Shown piece after piece: positions 9,044-19,796 of a stretch of DNA of 64,000 nucleotides. The notes beneath the pieces were generated by a model. It did no database searches, was not told where the DNA came from, and saw only the letters and a program-made list of their open reading frames with translations. A program made the position numbers and the translations under genes. Source of the stretch: Chromobacterium violaceum ATCC 12472 (lineage in GTDB: Bacteria; Pseudomonadota; Gammaproteobacteria; Burkholderiales; Chromobacteriaceae). The stretch covers positions 4,349,752-4,413,751 of the forward strand of contig NC_005085.1 in the NCBI RefSeq assembly GCF_000007705.1. The letters run 5' to 3'. How positions within the stretch are numbered: the stretch's first letter is position 1; each line of letters opens with the position of its first letter.

Positions 9044-10074
9044 TTCAATTCCTCAGCAATAAATTCGCCGATCATGCTCGCCACCTTGCGCATATCTGCC
9101 GGTGCATAACGCTGATCAAGCGGTATAGATAAAATACGGGCGGACAACAATGTATCCGCCTCTGGCGCGTCAGACTCCAGGTCCCAATGCACCGGACAGA
9201 AAACTCGCCTATCTCTCAAAGCTGCGCGCAACTTCTGCCTATTTGTCGCGGATACAACAACTGGGTAGGCCAATGGTATCTCATCGACAGCCAATTCTCT
9301 GAACAATGGAGCAACGCCGCGCAGCCCCGCCAAGCCTTGCGCCAACGCAAACCAGTTCTCTCTGCGCGCCGCCATGGCGACGTCGATATCCGCCTCGCCC
9401 AGCAGACTGGCAGCCAGCCAAGAAGCCTGCCGCGGCACCACGTCATCCAGCCGGCTTTCGGACTCATCTATCCATTGCAGATAGCGCTCTTCGCCTATGC
9501 CGCGCGCCCTCAACTGCTTTGCCGCCATTCTCTGGCTGATGAACGCTTCGTCGCTTGCAGCCAGGTCTAGACCATCCAGGGCATAAACAGAGGCCAAGGT
9601 CGCGCCGTCAGGCGTGGGCCACCATTTGCGCAGACTGCTGATCGCGAAATCCGCCAAACGCCCGACGCCTGCGGTATAGGGAGACTGCACACAGTCTTCC
9701 AGCACGGCGAAATCGCGGGTGGCATGTGCGGATAACCAGTCTAAGGCGGCGCGATTGCGCAAGCCGAAGTAATGGACCAGCAGCACGAGATCGCCCGCCT
9801 GCGGGGTCGGCGGCGGCGAGAAAATCTGCTCGGAGGGACGATGACCGTAATAGGCAAGCGCATGCCCCGCCTGCCGAACCGCCTGCGCGACGCTGTGGCA
9901 AACGTAGTGCGGCAGCCAAACAGTGAAATCGCGACCGGCCCGGCCGGCCCAGCACTGGAGCGCCAGCTTCAACGCCGAGCGGCCCGTATCGCAGCGCAAG
10001 ACATGCGGCTTCCCGAAATCCGGCCATGCCGCGCCTGCGCGCGCCTGGCCAAACATTTCGGGACGAATTTCCAT
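9040..10074 (-). CDS. Divergent DegT/DnrJ/EryC1-like PLP enzyme in the nonulosonic acid locus
   Basis: From ATG 10074 (preceded by AGGTGG) the product is 344 residues; an in-frame ATG at 10104 overlaps neuC but lacks a good ribosome site. The fold is recognisable from CDTGRSALKLAL near 28-39, LEDCVQS with the pyridine-binding type aspartate (Asp127), and SSLRKWWPTPDGA with the likely Schiff-base lysine (Lys150). It is much diverged from LegC and lacks the usual GEGG element. It is not a standard member of the legionaminic pathway. It may be an extra aminotransferase or another PLP-dependent modifier of the sugar; the reaction is unknown. Confidence 0.72.
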   Translation of the reverse strand: MEIRPEMFGQARAGAAWPDFGKPHVLRCDTGRSALKLALQCWAGRAGRDFTVWLPHYVCHSVAQAVRQAGHALAYYGHRPSEQIFSPPPTPQAGDLVLLVHYFGLRNRAALDWLSAHATRDFAVLEDCVQSPYTAGVGRLADFAISSLRKWWPTPDGATLASVYALDGLDLAASDEAFISQRMAAKQLRARGIGEERYLQWIDESESRLDDVVPRQASWLAASLLGEADIDVAMAARRENWFALAQGLAGLRGVAPLFRELAVDEIPLAYPVVVSATNRQKLRAALRDRRVFCPVHWDLESDAPEADTLLSARILSIPLDQRYAPADMRKVASMIGEFIAEELN

Positions 10075-10093
10075 CTCGCCACCTATGCTGCGC

Positions 10094-11254
10094 TCACAAG
10101 TCATGGAAGCTCTTTTTCAAGTTTGCCGGCAATGGAACGCTCGACAAAATCTGCTTCATGCGCGCGGACGCGCCGCATTCGCCATACAAGGAAACCGTTT
10201 GCGGCAACGCGCCGGCGAAGTCCTCGGACAGAGCGCGCTGGATAGCGGCGTAAATCTGCTGCTCGTCGTCCGGGCAATCGATGATCGAGGCTGCCTTCAA
10301 TCTGCCATCCTGGCGCGGCCCGATGTTCACGGTAGCCACCTTGGCTGCCGGTGCCTCGACGATTCCGCTCGAGGAATTGCCGATCACCACATTGGCAAGC
10401 CGCATGGCGCTCAAATAGCGCAACTGCCCCATGGAGACGAAACAACGCGCGCGCTCCGCATTGCTGCGGCACCACTCTTCCGCCATCGCCGCCAATTCGC
10501 GTCCGCCCGCATCCGCGTTAGGCTTGGTCATGATGACCGTCGCCTGCGGAAAACGATCCAGCGAGGCCAGCACCTTGCGGAAAGACACTTCCGGCGACTC
10601 GTCGCCCAGCGTCGCCGGATGATAAGTCACCATGAACAGCGGCTGGCGCAATGGCATGCCCATTTCCGCCTCAAGCTGCTCGCGGCTCATCAGGGGCAAG
10701 TTGCTGATGGAGTCCAGCCCGGGATCGCCCGTATTGAAAACGCGCTCCGGCGACTCACCCAACTGGATCACTCGCTGGCGATACTCTTCCGTCGCCACGA
10801 AATGCCACCAGGACGCCTTGCTGATCGCATGGCGAATCCAGTCGTCCACCGCGCCCTCGGTCACCTCACCGCCAGAAATATGCGCGACGGGAATGCCCAT
10901 CAGCGCCGCGGCCTGAGCTGCAGCCAGAATTTCATAGCGATCGCCGAGCAAGACGACGATATCTGGCCGCAGTCGCTGAAATGCGTCTGCACATCCGATC
11001 ATGCCCAGTCCCATGGACTTCGCCATGCCGACGGCCGAGTCGCTCGCCAACTGGCTTTCCACGATCGCATCCACCGCGAAGCCATCGGCGTAAATCTCAT
11101 TGATCGTTCTGCCGTATTCAAACGCCAAGTGCATGCCTGTCGCCAGAATTTGCAGCTCAAGGTTCTCATCGGCCTGAACGGCTTTCGCCAACCAGCGCTG
11201 CAAACCATATTCCGCGCGGCTGCCCGTTACAATGCAAATCTTGCGCAGGCTCAA
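10094..11254 (-). CDS. neuC: Hydrolysing nucleotide-sugar 2-epimerase (NeuC/LegG-like)
   Basis: A 386-residue GT-B type epimerase with the N-terminal CIVTGSRAEYGL motif (residues 7-18), a central VVLLGDRYE and HISGGEVTEGAVDDWIRHAI, and C-terminal NSSSGIVEAPAAKVATVNIG. In the pathway it removes the nucleotide and inverts C2 to give the free manno-configured acylamido sugar used by NeuB. The start overlaps the legC stop by four bases (ATGA). Sequence alone does not separate NeuC from LegG; the legB/legC context favours the diacetylbacillosamine-type substrate. Confidence 0.92.
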   Translation of the reverse strand: MSLRKICIVTGSRAEYGLQRWLAKAVQADENLELQILATGMHLAFEYGRTINEIYADGFAVDAIVESQLASDSAVGMAKSMGLGMIGCADAFQRLRPDIVVLLGDRYEILAAAQAAALMGIPVAHISGGEVTEGAVDDWIRHAISKASWWHFVATEEYRQRVIQLGESPERVFNTGDPGLDSISNLPLMSREQLEAEMGMPLRQPLFMVTYHPATLGDESPEVSFRKVLASLDRFPQATVIMTKPNADAGGRELAAMAEEWCRSNAERARCFVSMGQLRYLSAMRLANVVIGNSSSGIVEAPAAKVATVNIGPRQDGRLKAASIIDCPDDEQQIYAAIQRALSEDFAGALPQTVSLYGECGASARMKQILSSVPLPANLKKSFHDL

Positions 11255-12411
11255 TGGACGCTCCCCGTCACGCTACTGGGCAGATTGACCACGCGGTCCG
11301 CTAGCCATTCTGCATTGAGCAATTCGCCATGCAGGCAATGCTGGTACAGCGGGAGCCGGCTCATCAATTCCCAGATTGGGCGGGTCATCACGCCGTTCTC
11401 GTTGGTGGCCTGCAGCAAAGCGTCTCGTTGCGCGCGATCAACGCAGATCACGGCGTTCAGCCAATAGTTGGAGCGGCAGTCGTCGGGCTCGGCCACAAAC
11501 TGCAAGGAACTACCAGCCAACAGTTCCTGGTACGACTTCGCCAAGGCGCGCTTGGCCTGGACGAAAGTCTCCAGCTGTTCAAGCTGCGCGCAACCAAGCG
11601 CCGCGTTCAGGTTAGGCAGACGGTAGTTGTAGCCCACCTCGTCATGGATAAACTCGTATGGGTGGGGAATCTTCGCCGTCGTCGTCAGATGCTTGGCGCG
11701 CTTGCCCAGTTCCGCATTGGTGAGGATCATGCCGCCTCCACCGGTGGTGATAATCTTGTTGCCGTTGAAGCTCAAGGTGCCGACAACACCTAGCGTCCCG
11801 GTATGGCGTCCCTTGTAGAAGCTGCCCAGGGACTCCGCCGCGTCTTCGATCAAAGGGATATGCCAACGCTGGCACACCTCACTTAAGCCATCCAGATCCG
11901 CCGGGTGGCCAAAGGTATGCATGGGCACGCAAGCGCGGATTGCGCGCTGGTCCGCGCGATGGCGGCACACCAGATCGTCTGCGACAAACGCGTTCTCTTG
12001 CAGCCATTGCTCCAGCGCGACGGGCGACAAGCCCAGCGTGCGACGATCCACATCGATGAACACCGGCGAGGCGCCGCAATAACTGATCGCATTGCAGGTG
12101 GCGATGAAGCTCAAGGGCTGTGTAATCACAAGATCGTTCGGCTGCACACCCACCAACTTCAGAGCCATGTGAAGCGCCGCCGTTCCGTTGACCGCAGCCA
12201 CCGCTTTCGGGCTGCCGGTGTAGCTCGCCATTTCGTTCTCGAAACGATCGACAAAAGCGCCTACGCTGGAGACGAAGGTCGAGTCTATCGTTTCTTCCAC
12301 ATAGCGCTTCTCATTTCCCGAGAAAATCGGCGCATGCAGGGGAATAAATTCATCGGTGCGGTACTGTTCTCGTACAAATCCAATCAGAGCGTCGAAATTC
12401 ATAATGATCAC
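11251..12411 (-). CDS. legC: LegC-family PLP aminotransferase
   Basis: The 386-residue protein shows the DegT/DnrJ/EryC1 pattern: AAVNGTAALHMAL (72-84), LIEDAAESLGS with Asp190, and LSFNGNKIITTGGGGMI with the Schiff-base lysine Lys219. LegC transfers an amino group from glutamate to the 4-keto sugar made by LegB. The frame opens at 12411, three bases after the last coding base of legB overlaps; a second ATG (12402) is possible. Composition is intermediate between the AT-rich distal genes and the GC-rich backbone. Confidence 0.92.
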   Translation of the reverse strand: MIIMNFDALIGFVREQYRTDEFIPLHAPIFSGNEKRYVEETIDSTFVSSVGAFVDRFENEMASYTGSPKAVAAVNGTAALHMALKLVGVQPNDLVITQPLSFIATCNAISYCGASPVFIDVDRRTLGLSPVALEQWLQENAFVADDLVCRHRADQRAIRACVPMHTFGHPADLDGLSEVCQRWHIPLIEDAAESLGSFYKGRHTGTLGVVGTLSFNGNKIITTGGGGMILTNAELGKRAKHLTTTAKIPHPYEFIHDEVGYNYRLPNLNAALGCAQLEQLETFVQAKRALAKSYQELLAGSSLQFVAEPDDCRSNYWLNAVICVDRAQRDALLQATNENGVMTRPIWELMSRLPLYQHCLHGELLNAEWLADRVVNLPSSVTGSVH

Positions 12412-13391
12412 ACATTGTAAATATCAGACTTGTACTTGGCGAGATTCACCGGATTGGTGAACCATTCTATGGTCTTAGCCAGACCGCTGCGAATGTCATG
12501 CTGAGGCATGAAACCCGTCAATTGATTGATCTTTCTGTTATCGCACCAGAGCCGGAACACTTCAGATTTCTCAGGACGGATACGCTGCTCGTCGGTCAAG
12601 AACTCAACGTCGCTATTCATCAATTCACGAATCAAATTTAAGGTATCACCAACTGAGATTTCGTAATTAGATCCAATATTGATGGTTTCGCCAATCGCCT
12701 GTTCACAATTCGCCAACGCCAAGAAGCCCCTGCAGGTATCTTCAACGTAATTAAAATCGCGAGTTGGGGTCACATCACCCAGCTTTATCTGCTTTTTGCC
12801 GTTCGCAATCTGACTAATGATGGTCGGGATCACTGCGCGAGCCGATTGGCGAGGGCCATAAGTGTTAAACGGCCGCGCAATGGTCAAGGGCAGATCGAAT
12901 GCGTTATAGAAGCTCATTGCCATCGCATCGGCCCCGATTTTCGACGCGCTGTAAGGCGATTGGGGTTGCAGCGGGTGCTTCTCATCGATAGGCACGTATT
13001 GCGCAGTTCCATACACCTCACTAGTAGAGGTATGGATAACCCTGCTGACGCCATTATCAAGCGCGGCTTGGCATATGTTCAGCGTACCCTTTACATTGGT
13101 ATCGACATAGCTATCAGGAGCAACATAAGAGTAAGGAATGGCAATCAGCGCGGCTAGATGATATACAGTATCGATGCCCTTAGTAATATGCTTGCAATAG
13201 TGGGGATCGCGGACATCGCCATTCAATACTTCAATTTCCGGGAGGCAATCCACATCCTCCAACCAGCCCCAGTAATTGAACGAGTTGTACTGCGATAACG
13301 CTTTGACCTTATAACCCTGCTTTACGAGCATTTCGGTCAGATGGGAACCAATAAAACCGTCGGCACCGGTAACGAGAACTGTTTTCATCAA
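12408..13391 (-). CDS. legB: NAD-dependent 4,6-dehydratase LegB
   Basis: An extended short-chain dehydrogenase of 327 residues with the Rossmann motif TGADGFIG (8-15), TSTSEVYG (121-128) and the catalytic YSASK (Tyr147, Lys151), followed by RPFNTYGPRQ. LegB-type enzymes convert a nucleotide-linked N-acetylglucosamine to the 4-keto-6-deoxy sugar, the first committed step. It is the promoter-proximal gene of the whole cluster; the first two codons are both ATG (13391, 13388). The usual promoter would lie in the 190 bases separating it from gltD, though readthrough from gltBD is possible because both run the same way. Confidence 0.93.
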   Translation of the reverse strand: MMKTVLVTGADGFIGSHLTEMLVKQGYKVKALSQYNSFNYWGWLEDVDCLPEIEVLNGDVRDPHYCKHITKGIDTVYHLAALIAIPYSYVAPDSYVDTNVKGTLNICQAALDNGVSRVIHTSTSEVYGTAQYVPIDEKHPLQPQSPYSASKIGADAMAMSFYNAFDLPLTIARPFNTYGPRQSARAVIPTIISQIANGKKQIKLGDVTPTRDFNYVEDTCRGFLALANCEQAIGETINIGSNYEISVGDTLNLIRELMNSDVEFLTDEQRIRPEKSEVFRLWCDNRKINQLTGFMPQHDIRSGLAKTIEWFTNPVNLAKYKSDIYNV

Positions 13392-13584
13392 ACACCACGC
13401 AGGTAGATATTTTTATACAAATAAATAAAATTAGCTGCACGCAGCATGCAAGCACGATGCGATACAGCTTCATAATGTTTGCACGACAGACCGGGTTTCC
13501 CTGATGAGAAACCGTCTCGTGCGTCGTCCCGCGACCAGCCACCACCAGCCGGGCGGCCTGGCTGAGGCTAGCCCCCCGCCTTCT
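13392..13584. other. Intergenic region between gltD and the polysaccharide locus
   Basis: About 190 bases with no supported gene. The half next to legB is AT-rich and the half next to gltD is GC-rich, so the composition break lies inside it. A GCTGC-AC-GCAGC inverted repeat and a GCATGC palindrome occur near 13433-13453. No clear terminator with a U-tract follows gltD. A promoter for legB is expected here but no convincing -35/-10 pair was identified by eye. Confidence 0.5.
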
Positions 13585-15066
<1,482 letters not shown>

Positions 15067-18000
15067 TTAGTCTTTGAGCAGGCTTTCCAGCTTGGCGGCC
15101 TTGGGCTTCACCAGCCAGAAGTAGTCGACGTAGTCGTCGAAGTTCTGCAGCATCGCGCGGCCGGTTTCCGAGCCAGTCAGCTCCACGTGCTTGGCGATCT
15201 TCTCCAGCAGGTAGGCGCGGTACATGCCCATCGCCTCGCCGTTGATCAGGTGGATGTCGATCAGCTCGTTGTTGTAGCGATAAGCGAACTTCTCGTTCGG
15301 GTCATAGACGAAGGCGAAGCCTCCGGTCATGCCCGCGCCGAAGTTGTAGCCGGTCTCGCCCAGCACGATGACGGTGCCGCCGGTCATGTATTCGCAGCAG
15401 TGGTCGCCGGCGCCTTCTATCACCGCCAGCGCGCCGGAGTTGCGCACGCCGAAGCGCTCGCCGGCGATGCCGGCGGCGAACAGCTGGCCGCCGGTCGCGC
15501 CGTACAGGCAGGTATTGCCGATGATGATGGACTCGCTGGCCTGGTAGCCGGCATCTTTCGGCGGGTAAATGGTAACGCGGCCGCCGGCCATGCCCTTGCC
15601 GACGTAGTCGTTGGCGTCGCCTTCCAGTTCAAGGTGGAGGCCAGCCGCGTTCCACACACCGAAGCTCTGGCCGGCGCTGCCGGTGAACTTCACCTTCAGG
15701 CAGCCGAACGGCAGCCCCGCCGCGCCATGGACGCGGGCGATCTCGCCGGACAAGCGCGCGCCGATCGAGCGGTGAGTATTTTCGATCGGATAGGCCAGCT
15801 CCAGCATCTGCTTGTTGTGAATAGCGGGCAGCGCTTCCTGCAGGATCCGCTCGGCCAGCTCGCCCTTGTCAAAGGACGGATTGCTGTCGGAAACGCAGAA
15901 GCGCGGCTCGCTGTCCGGCACCGTGCCTTGCGACAGCAGCGGGCTCAGATCGAGACGGCCCTGGCGCTCGCTCTCTCCTTCCAATACATCCATCAGGTCC
16001 ATGCGGCCGATCAGCTCCTCCATGCTGCGCACGCCCAGCTTGGCCATCCATTCTCGGGTTTCGCGGGCGATGAACAGGAAGTAGTTGACCACCATGTCCG
16101 GCAGACCGGTGAAGTACTTGGAGCGCAGCTTGATTTCCTGCGTCGCCACCCCTGTGGCGCAGTTGTTAAGGTGGCAGATGCGCAGGTATTTGCAGCCCAG
16201 CGCCACCATCGGTCCGGTGCCGAAGCCGAAGCTCTCCGCGCCCAGGATGGCGGCCTTGACCACGTCGAGGCCGGTTTTCAGGCCGCCGTCGGTCTGCACC
16301 CGCACCCGGCCGCGCAGGCCGTTGGCGCGCAGCACCTGCTGCGCCTCGGACAGGCCGAGCTCCCACGGCGAGCCGGCGTACTTGACTGAGGTCAGCGGCG
16401 AGGCGCCGGTGCCCCCGTCGTAACCGGAGATGGTGATCAGGTCGGCGTAGGCCTTGGCCACGCCGGCGGCGACGGTGCCGACGCCGGGCTCGGCCACCAG
16501 CTTCACCGACACCAGCGCGGACGGGTTCACCTGCTTCAGGTCGAAGATCAGCTGCGCCAGGTCTTCAATGGAGTAGATGTCGTGGTGCGGCGGCGGCGAG
16601 ATCAGGCTGACGCCCTCCTTGGCGTGGCGCAGCCGCGCGATCAGGCCGGACACCTTGTCGCCGGGCAACTGGCCGCCCTCGCCCGGCTTGGCGCCCTGGG
16701 CCACCTTGATCTGCAGCACCTCGGCGTTGACCAAGTAATGCGGCGTGACGCCGAAGCGGCCGGACGCCACCTGCTTGATCTTGGACATCTTCTCGGTGCC
16801 ATAGCGCGCCGGATCCTCGCCGCCCTCGCCGGAATTGGAGCGGCCGCCCAAGCGGTTCATCGCGATGGCCAGCGCCTCGTGCGCTTCCGGGCTCAAGGCG
16901 CCCAGCGACATGCCGGCCGAGTCGAAGCGCTTGACGATGGCTTCCACCGGCTCCACCTCGTCCAGCGGAATCGGCTCGCCGGCCAGTTTCAGTTGCATCA
17001 GGTCGCGCAGCATCGCCACCGGGCGGGTATTCACTGTCTCCGCGTATTGCAGATAAACGCCGTAATCGCCGTTCTGCACCGCCTTCTGCAGCAGCTGCAC
17101 CACGTCCGGGTTGTAGGCGTGGTACTCCTCGCCGTGCACGTACTTCAGCAAGCCGCCCTGGTTCAAGCCGCGCATCGGGTTGAACGCCAGCTTGGCCAGC
17201 TTTTTCTGTTCCGCCTCGAAGTCGGCGAAATTGGCGCCGGACACGCGCGACACCGTGCCCTTCAGGCACAGCTCGATCACTTCCTGGTGGATGCCGACGG
17301 CCTCGAACAGCTGCGCGCCGCGATAAGAGGCGATGGTGGAAATGCCCATCTTGGACAGCACCTTGAGCAGGCCCTTGTTGATGCCCTTGCGGTAGTGCTG
17401 CAGCGCCTCGTTGGCCTTCAGCGGCACCTCGCCGCTGTTCACCAGGTCGATGATGGTCTGGTAGGCCAGGTAGGGATAGACGGCGGTGGCGCCGTAGCCC
17501 AGCACGCATGCCATCTGGTGGGCGTCGCGCACCGCGGCGGTCTCCACCACGATATTGGTCTTGCAGCGCAGGCCGGCGTCGATCAGCGCGTGGTGCACCG
17601 CGCCAGTGGCGAACAGCGCGTGGATGGGCAGCCGCTCGCCGGTGGCGTGGCGGTCGGACAGCACCACCACCACGGTGCCTTCCTGCACCGCTTCCACCAC
17701 GTGGCGGGTCAGACAGGAAATCGCTTCGCGCAGCGTGGTTTCGGCCGGGTCGTAGCACAGGTCGAAATTGGTGGCCTTCAGATACGGCTCCGGCCGGGTG
17801 GTGACGCGGGTGAACTTCTCGTGGCTCAGCACCGGGCTGCGCACTTCCAGCCGCTTGGCGTGCTCGGCGCTTTCCTCGAACATATTGCGCTCTGGGCCGA
17901 ACACGGTGTTCAGCGACATCACCACCGCCTCGCGGATCGGGTCGATTGGCGGGTTGGTCACCTGGGCGAACTGCTGGCGCAGGTAGTCGAAGGGCGCGCG

Positions 18001-19515
18001 CACCTTCTGGCTCAGCACCGCCATCGGCGTGTCGTCGCCCATGGAGCCGACCGCCTCCTGGCCATCGGCCGCCAGCACGCGCAGGATCTGGTCGCGTTCC
18101 TCGCGGCTGAGGTTGAACAATTTTTGCAGCCGCGCCAGCTCCTCCTTGGACAAGGGCTCGACGCCGGCGTCATCCTCTATCGACAGCTCCAGGTACTTGG
18201 CGCTGTCCTTGATCCACTGCCGGTAGGGTTTGGCGCTCTTCAATTGCGCGTCGATGTCTTCCGGCATCAGCAGCTCGCCGTTCAGCAAATCCGCGGCGAA
18301 CAGCTGGCCAGGCTTGACGCGGCCCTTGCGTACCACGTCCTGGGCGCGGTAGTCCCATACGCCCACTTCGGAGGCGATGGTCAGGATATTGTCGCGGGTC
18401 AGCACCCAGCGCGCCGGGCGCAGGCCGTTGCGGTCCAGCATGCAGGCGGCGTAGCGGCCGTCGGTCAGCACGATGCCGGCCGGACCGTCCCACGGCTCCA
18501 TGTGCATGGAATTGAATTCGTAGAAGGCGCGCAGATCCTTGTCGGTACTGTCCACGTTCTGCCAGGCCGGCGGCACCAGCAGGCGCAGCGCGCGGAACAG
18601 CGGGATGCCGCCCATCAGCAGCCCTTCCAGCATATTGTCCAGGCTCATCGAGTCCGAACCATCGGTCTGGACGATGGGGCGCACCGCGTCCATGTCCAGG
18701 TGCGGCGAGGCCATGATGCGCTCGCGCGCGCGCGCCCAGTTGCGGTTGCCCTGCACCGTGTTGATCTCGCCGTTGTGGGCAAGGAAGCGGAAGGGCTGGG
18801 CCAGCTTCCACTGCGGCCAGGTATTGGTGGAGAAGCGCTGGTGGAACACCGCCAGGCTGGATTCGAAGCGCGGGTCGGCCAGATCCAGGAAAAAACGCGG
18901 CAGGTTCTCGGGCGTCACCAGGCCTTTATAGGAGATGGTGTGCGGCGACAGCGTGGGCAGATAGAAACAGGAGTCGTCGCCGCGGTTGGCTTTTTCCGCC
19001 AGGCGGCGTCCCATGTAAAGCCGGCGCTGGAAAGCCAGCTCGTCCATGCCGAACGGACAGTTCACGAACACCTGGGAAATCGCCGGCAAGGACGCCAGCG
19101 CGGTTTCGCCGCAAGCCGAAGTATCGACCGGCACGGTACGGAAACCGGCGACTTCCAGCTGCTGCGCCTCCAGATGCTCGCGCAGACGCGCCAGGCTGCG
19201 CTCGCCCGTGGCGCGGTCAGGGTGGTGGAATACCAGGCCGGCGGCGTACACTGACTTCAGCGCGATGCCGGCCTCGGCCGCCACTTCGCGCAGAAAGCCG
19301 TCCGGTTTCCGGAACAGCAGGCCGCAGCCATCGCCCGACTTGCCGTCCGCCGCCACCGCGCCGCGGTGCGTCAGCTTGGCCAGCGAGGAAATGGCGGTGG
19401 CCACCAGCCAGTGGCTGGGCTTGTCGTCCAGCTGGGCGATCAGGCCGAAGCCGCAGCTGTCCTGTTCGAATTCCGGTTTATACAATGTGCCCTGCAGGCG
19501 GCTCTGTCTGTCCAT
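15067..19515 (-). CDS. gltB: Glutamate synthase (NADPH) large subunit
   Basis: The 1482-residue protein has the full domain order: class-II glutamine amidotransferase beginning at the nucleophile Cys21 ([10 protein letters not shown], so a 20-residue propeptide is expected), central domain, FMN-binding synthase domain ([38 protein letters not shown]) with the 3Fe-4S cysteines in [15 protein letters not shown], and the C-terminal glycine-rich beta-helix. It makes two glutamates from glutamine and 2-oxoglutarate. Start ATG 19515 gives the correct propeptide length. It is the first gene of gltBD, which assimilates ammonia and supplies the glutamate used by aminotransferases such as LegC. Confidence 0.97.
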   Translation of the reverse strand: MDRQSRLQGTLYKPEFEQDSCGFGLIAQLDDKPSHWLVATAISSLAKLTHRGAVAADGKSGDGCGLLFRKPDGFLREVAAEAGIALKSVYAAGLVFHHPDRATGERSLARLREHLEAQQLEVAGFRTVPVDTSACGETALASLPAISQVFVNCPFGMDELAFQRRLYMGRRLAEKANRGDDSCFYLPTLSPHTISYKGLVTPENLPRFFLDLADPRFESSLAVFHQRFSTNTWPQWKLAQPFRFLAHNGEINTVQGNRNWARARERIMASPHLDMDAVRPIVQTDGSDSMSLDNMLEGLLMGGIPLFRALRLLVPPAWQNVDSTDKDLRAFYEFNSMHMEPWDGPAGIVLTDGRYAACMLDRNGLRPARWVLTRDNILTIASEVGVWDYRAQDVVRKGRVKPGQLFAADLLNGELLMPEDIDAQLKSAKPYRQWIKDSAKYLELSIEDDAGVEPLSKEELARLQKLFNLSREERDQILRVLAADGQEAVGSMGDDTPMAVLSQKVRAPFDYLRQQFAQVTNPPIDPIREAVVMSLNTVFGPERNMFEESAEHAKRLEVRSPVLSHEKFTRVTTRPEPYLKATNFDLCYDPAETTLREAISCLTRHVVEAVQEGTVVVVLSDRHATGERLPIHALFATGAVHHALIDAGLRCKTNIVVETAAVRDAHQMACVLGYGATAVYPYLAYQTIIDLVNSGEVPLKANEALQHYRKGINKGLLKVLSKMGISTIASYRGAQLFEAVGIHQEVIELCLKGTVSRVSGANFADFEAEQKKLAKLAFNPMRGLNQGGLLKYVHGEEYHAYNPDVVQLLQKAVQNGDYGVYLQYAETVNTRPVAMLRDLMQLKLAGEPIPLDEVEPVEAIVKRFDSAGMSLGALSPEAHEALAIAMNRLGGRSNSGEGGEDPARYGTEKMSKIKQVASGRFGVTPHYLVNAEVLQIKVAQGAKPGEGGQLPGDKVSGLIARLRHAKEGVSLISPPPHHDIYSIEDLAQLIFDLKQVNPSALVSVKLVAEPGVGTVAAGVAKAYADLITISGYDGGTGASPLTSVKYAGSPWELGLSEAQQVLRANGLRGRVRVQTDGGLKTGLDVVKAAILGAESFGFGTGPMVALGCKYLRICHLNNCATGVATQEIKLRSKYFTGLPDMVVNYFLFIARETREWMAKLGVRSMEELIGRMDLMDVLEGESERQGRLDLSPLLSQGTVPDSEPRFCVSDSNPSFDKGELAERILQEALPAIHNKQMLELAYPIENTHRSIGARLSGEIARVHGAAGLPFGCLKVKFTGSAGQSFGVWNAAGLHLELEGDANDYVGKGMAGGRVTIYPPKDAGYQASESIIIGNTCLYGATGGQLFAAGIAGERFGVRNSGALAVIEGAGDHCCEYMTGGTVIVLGETGYNFGAGMTGGFAFVYDPNEKFAYRYNNELIDIHLINGEAMGMYRAYLLEKIAKHVELTGSETGRAMLQNFDDYVDYFWLVKPKAAKLESLLKD

Positions 19516-19796
19516 TTCTCTGCCCGTTTATACCTTGTAGTGATGCGTTCGATTCTACGGGCAAGATTGCGCCAGCCGCAAGCCAGCTTGGCGCAGCGCA
19601 ACAATCATTTGATTTCAATCAGTTGAAGCGCAATGACTTGTTTTCATATGTAATTCCGCTACCTGATTAGAGCGCGTTTTTTGATTTTTTGAGACAAAAA
19701 TTTTCAAAAATACGACAGTTTTTCCTACTCAAAATCAGATACAAAGAAGCCATTACGGCAATATTTTGTATTTTGTTAGACAAAATTCAAAAAATC
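19516..19796. promoter_or_regulatory. Divergent AT-rich promoter region between gltB and the cardiolipin synthase gene
   Basis: About 280 bases, conspicuously AT-rich from 19600 on compared with both flanking genes. It must hold the promoters of gltBD (minus) and of the phospholipase-D gene (plus). A perfect inverted repeat TTTTGT-TAG-ACAAAA at 19771-19785 ends 11 bases before the plus-strand start and may be an operator. No gene is supported here. Confidence 0.5.

Noticed and set aside
13392-13584. JUMPstart/ops element upstream of the polysaccharide locus
   Set aside because: No GGCGGTAG-type element was found on the coding strand before legB.
16582-19254. Open frame of 890 codons antisense to gltB
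   Set aside because: Shadow of a GC-rich gene; composition dominated by Arg, His, Gln, Ala and Val, with no motif, while gltB on the other strand is fully recognisable.
19689-19796. N-terminal extension of the cardiolipin synthase gene
   Set aside because: The 36 extra codons are very AT-rich, lie in the promoter region and have no family similarity; the start at 19797 fits better.
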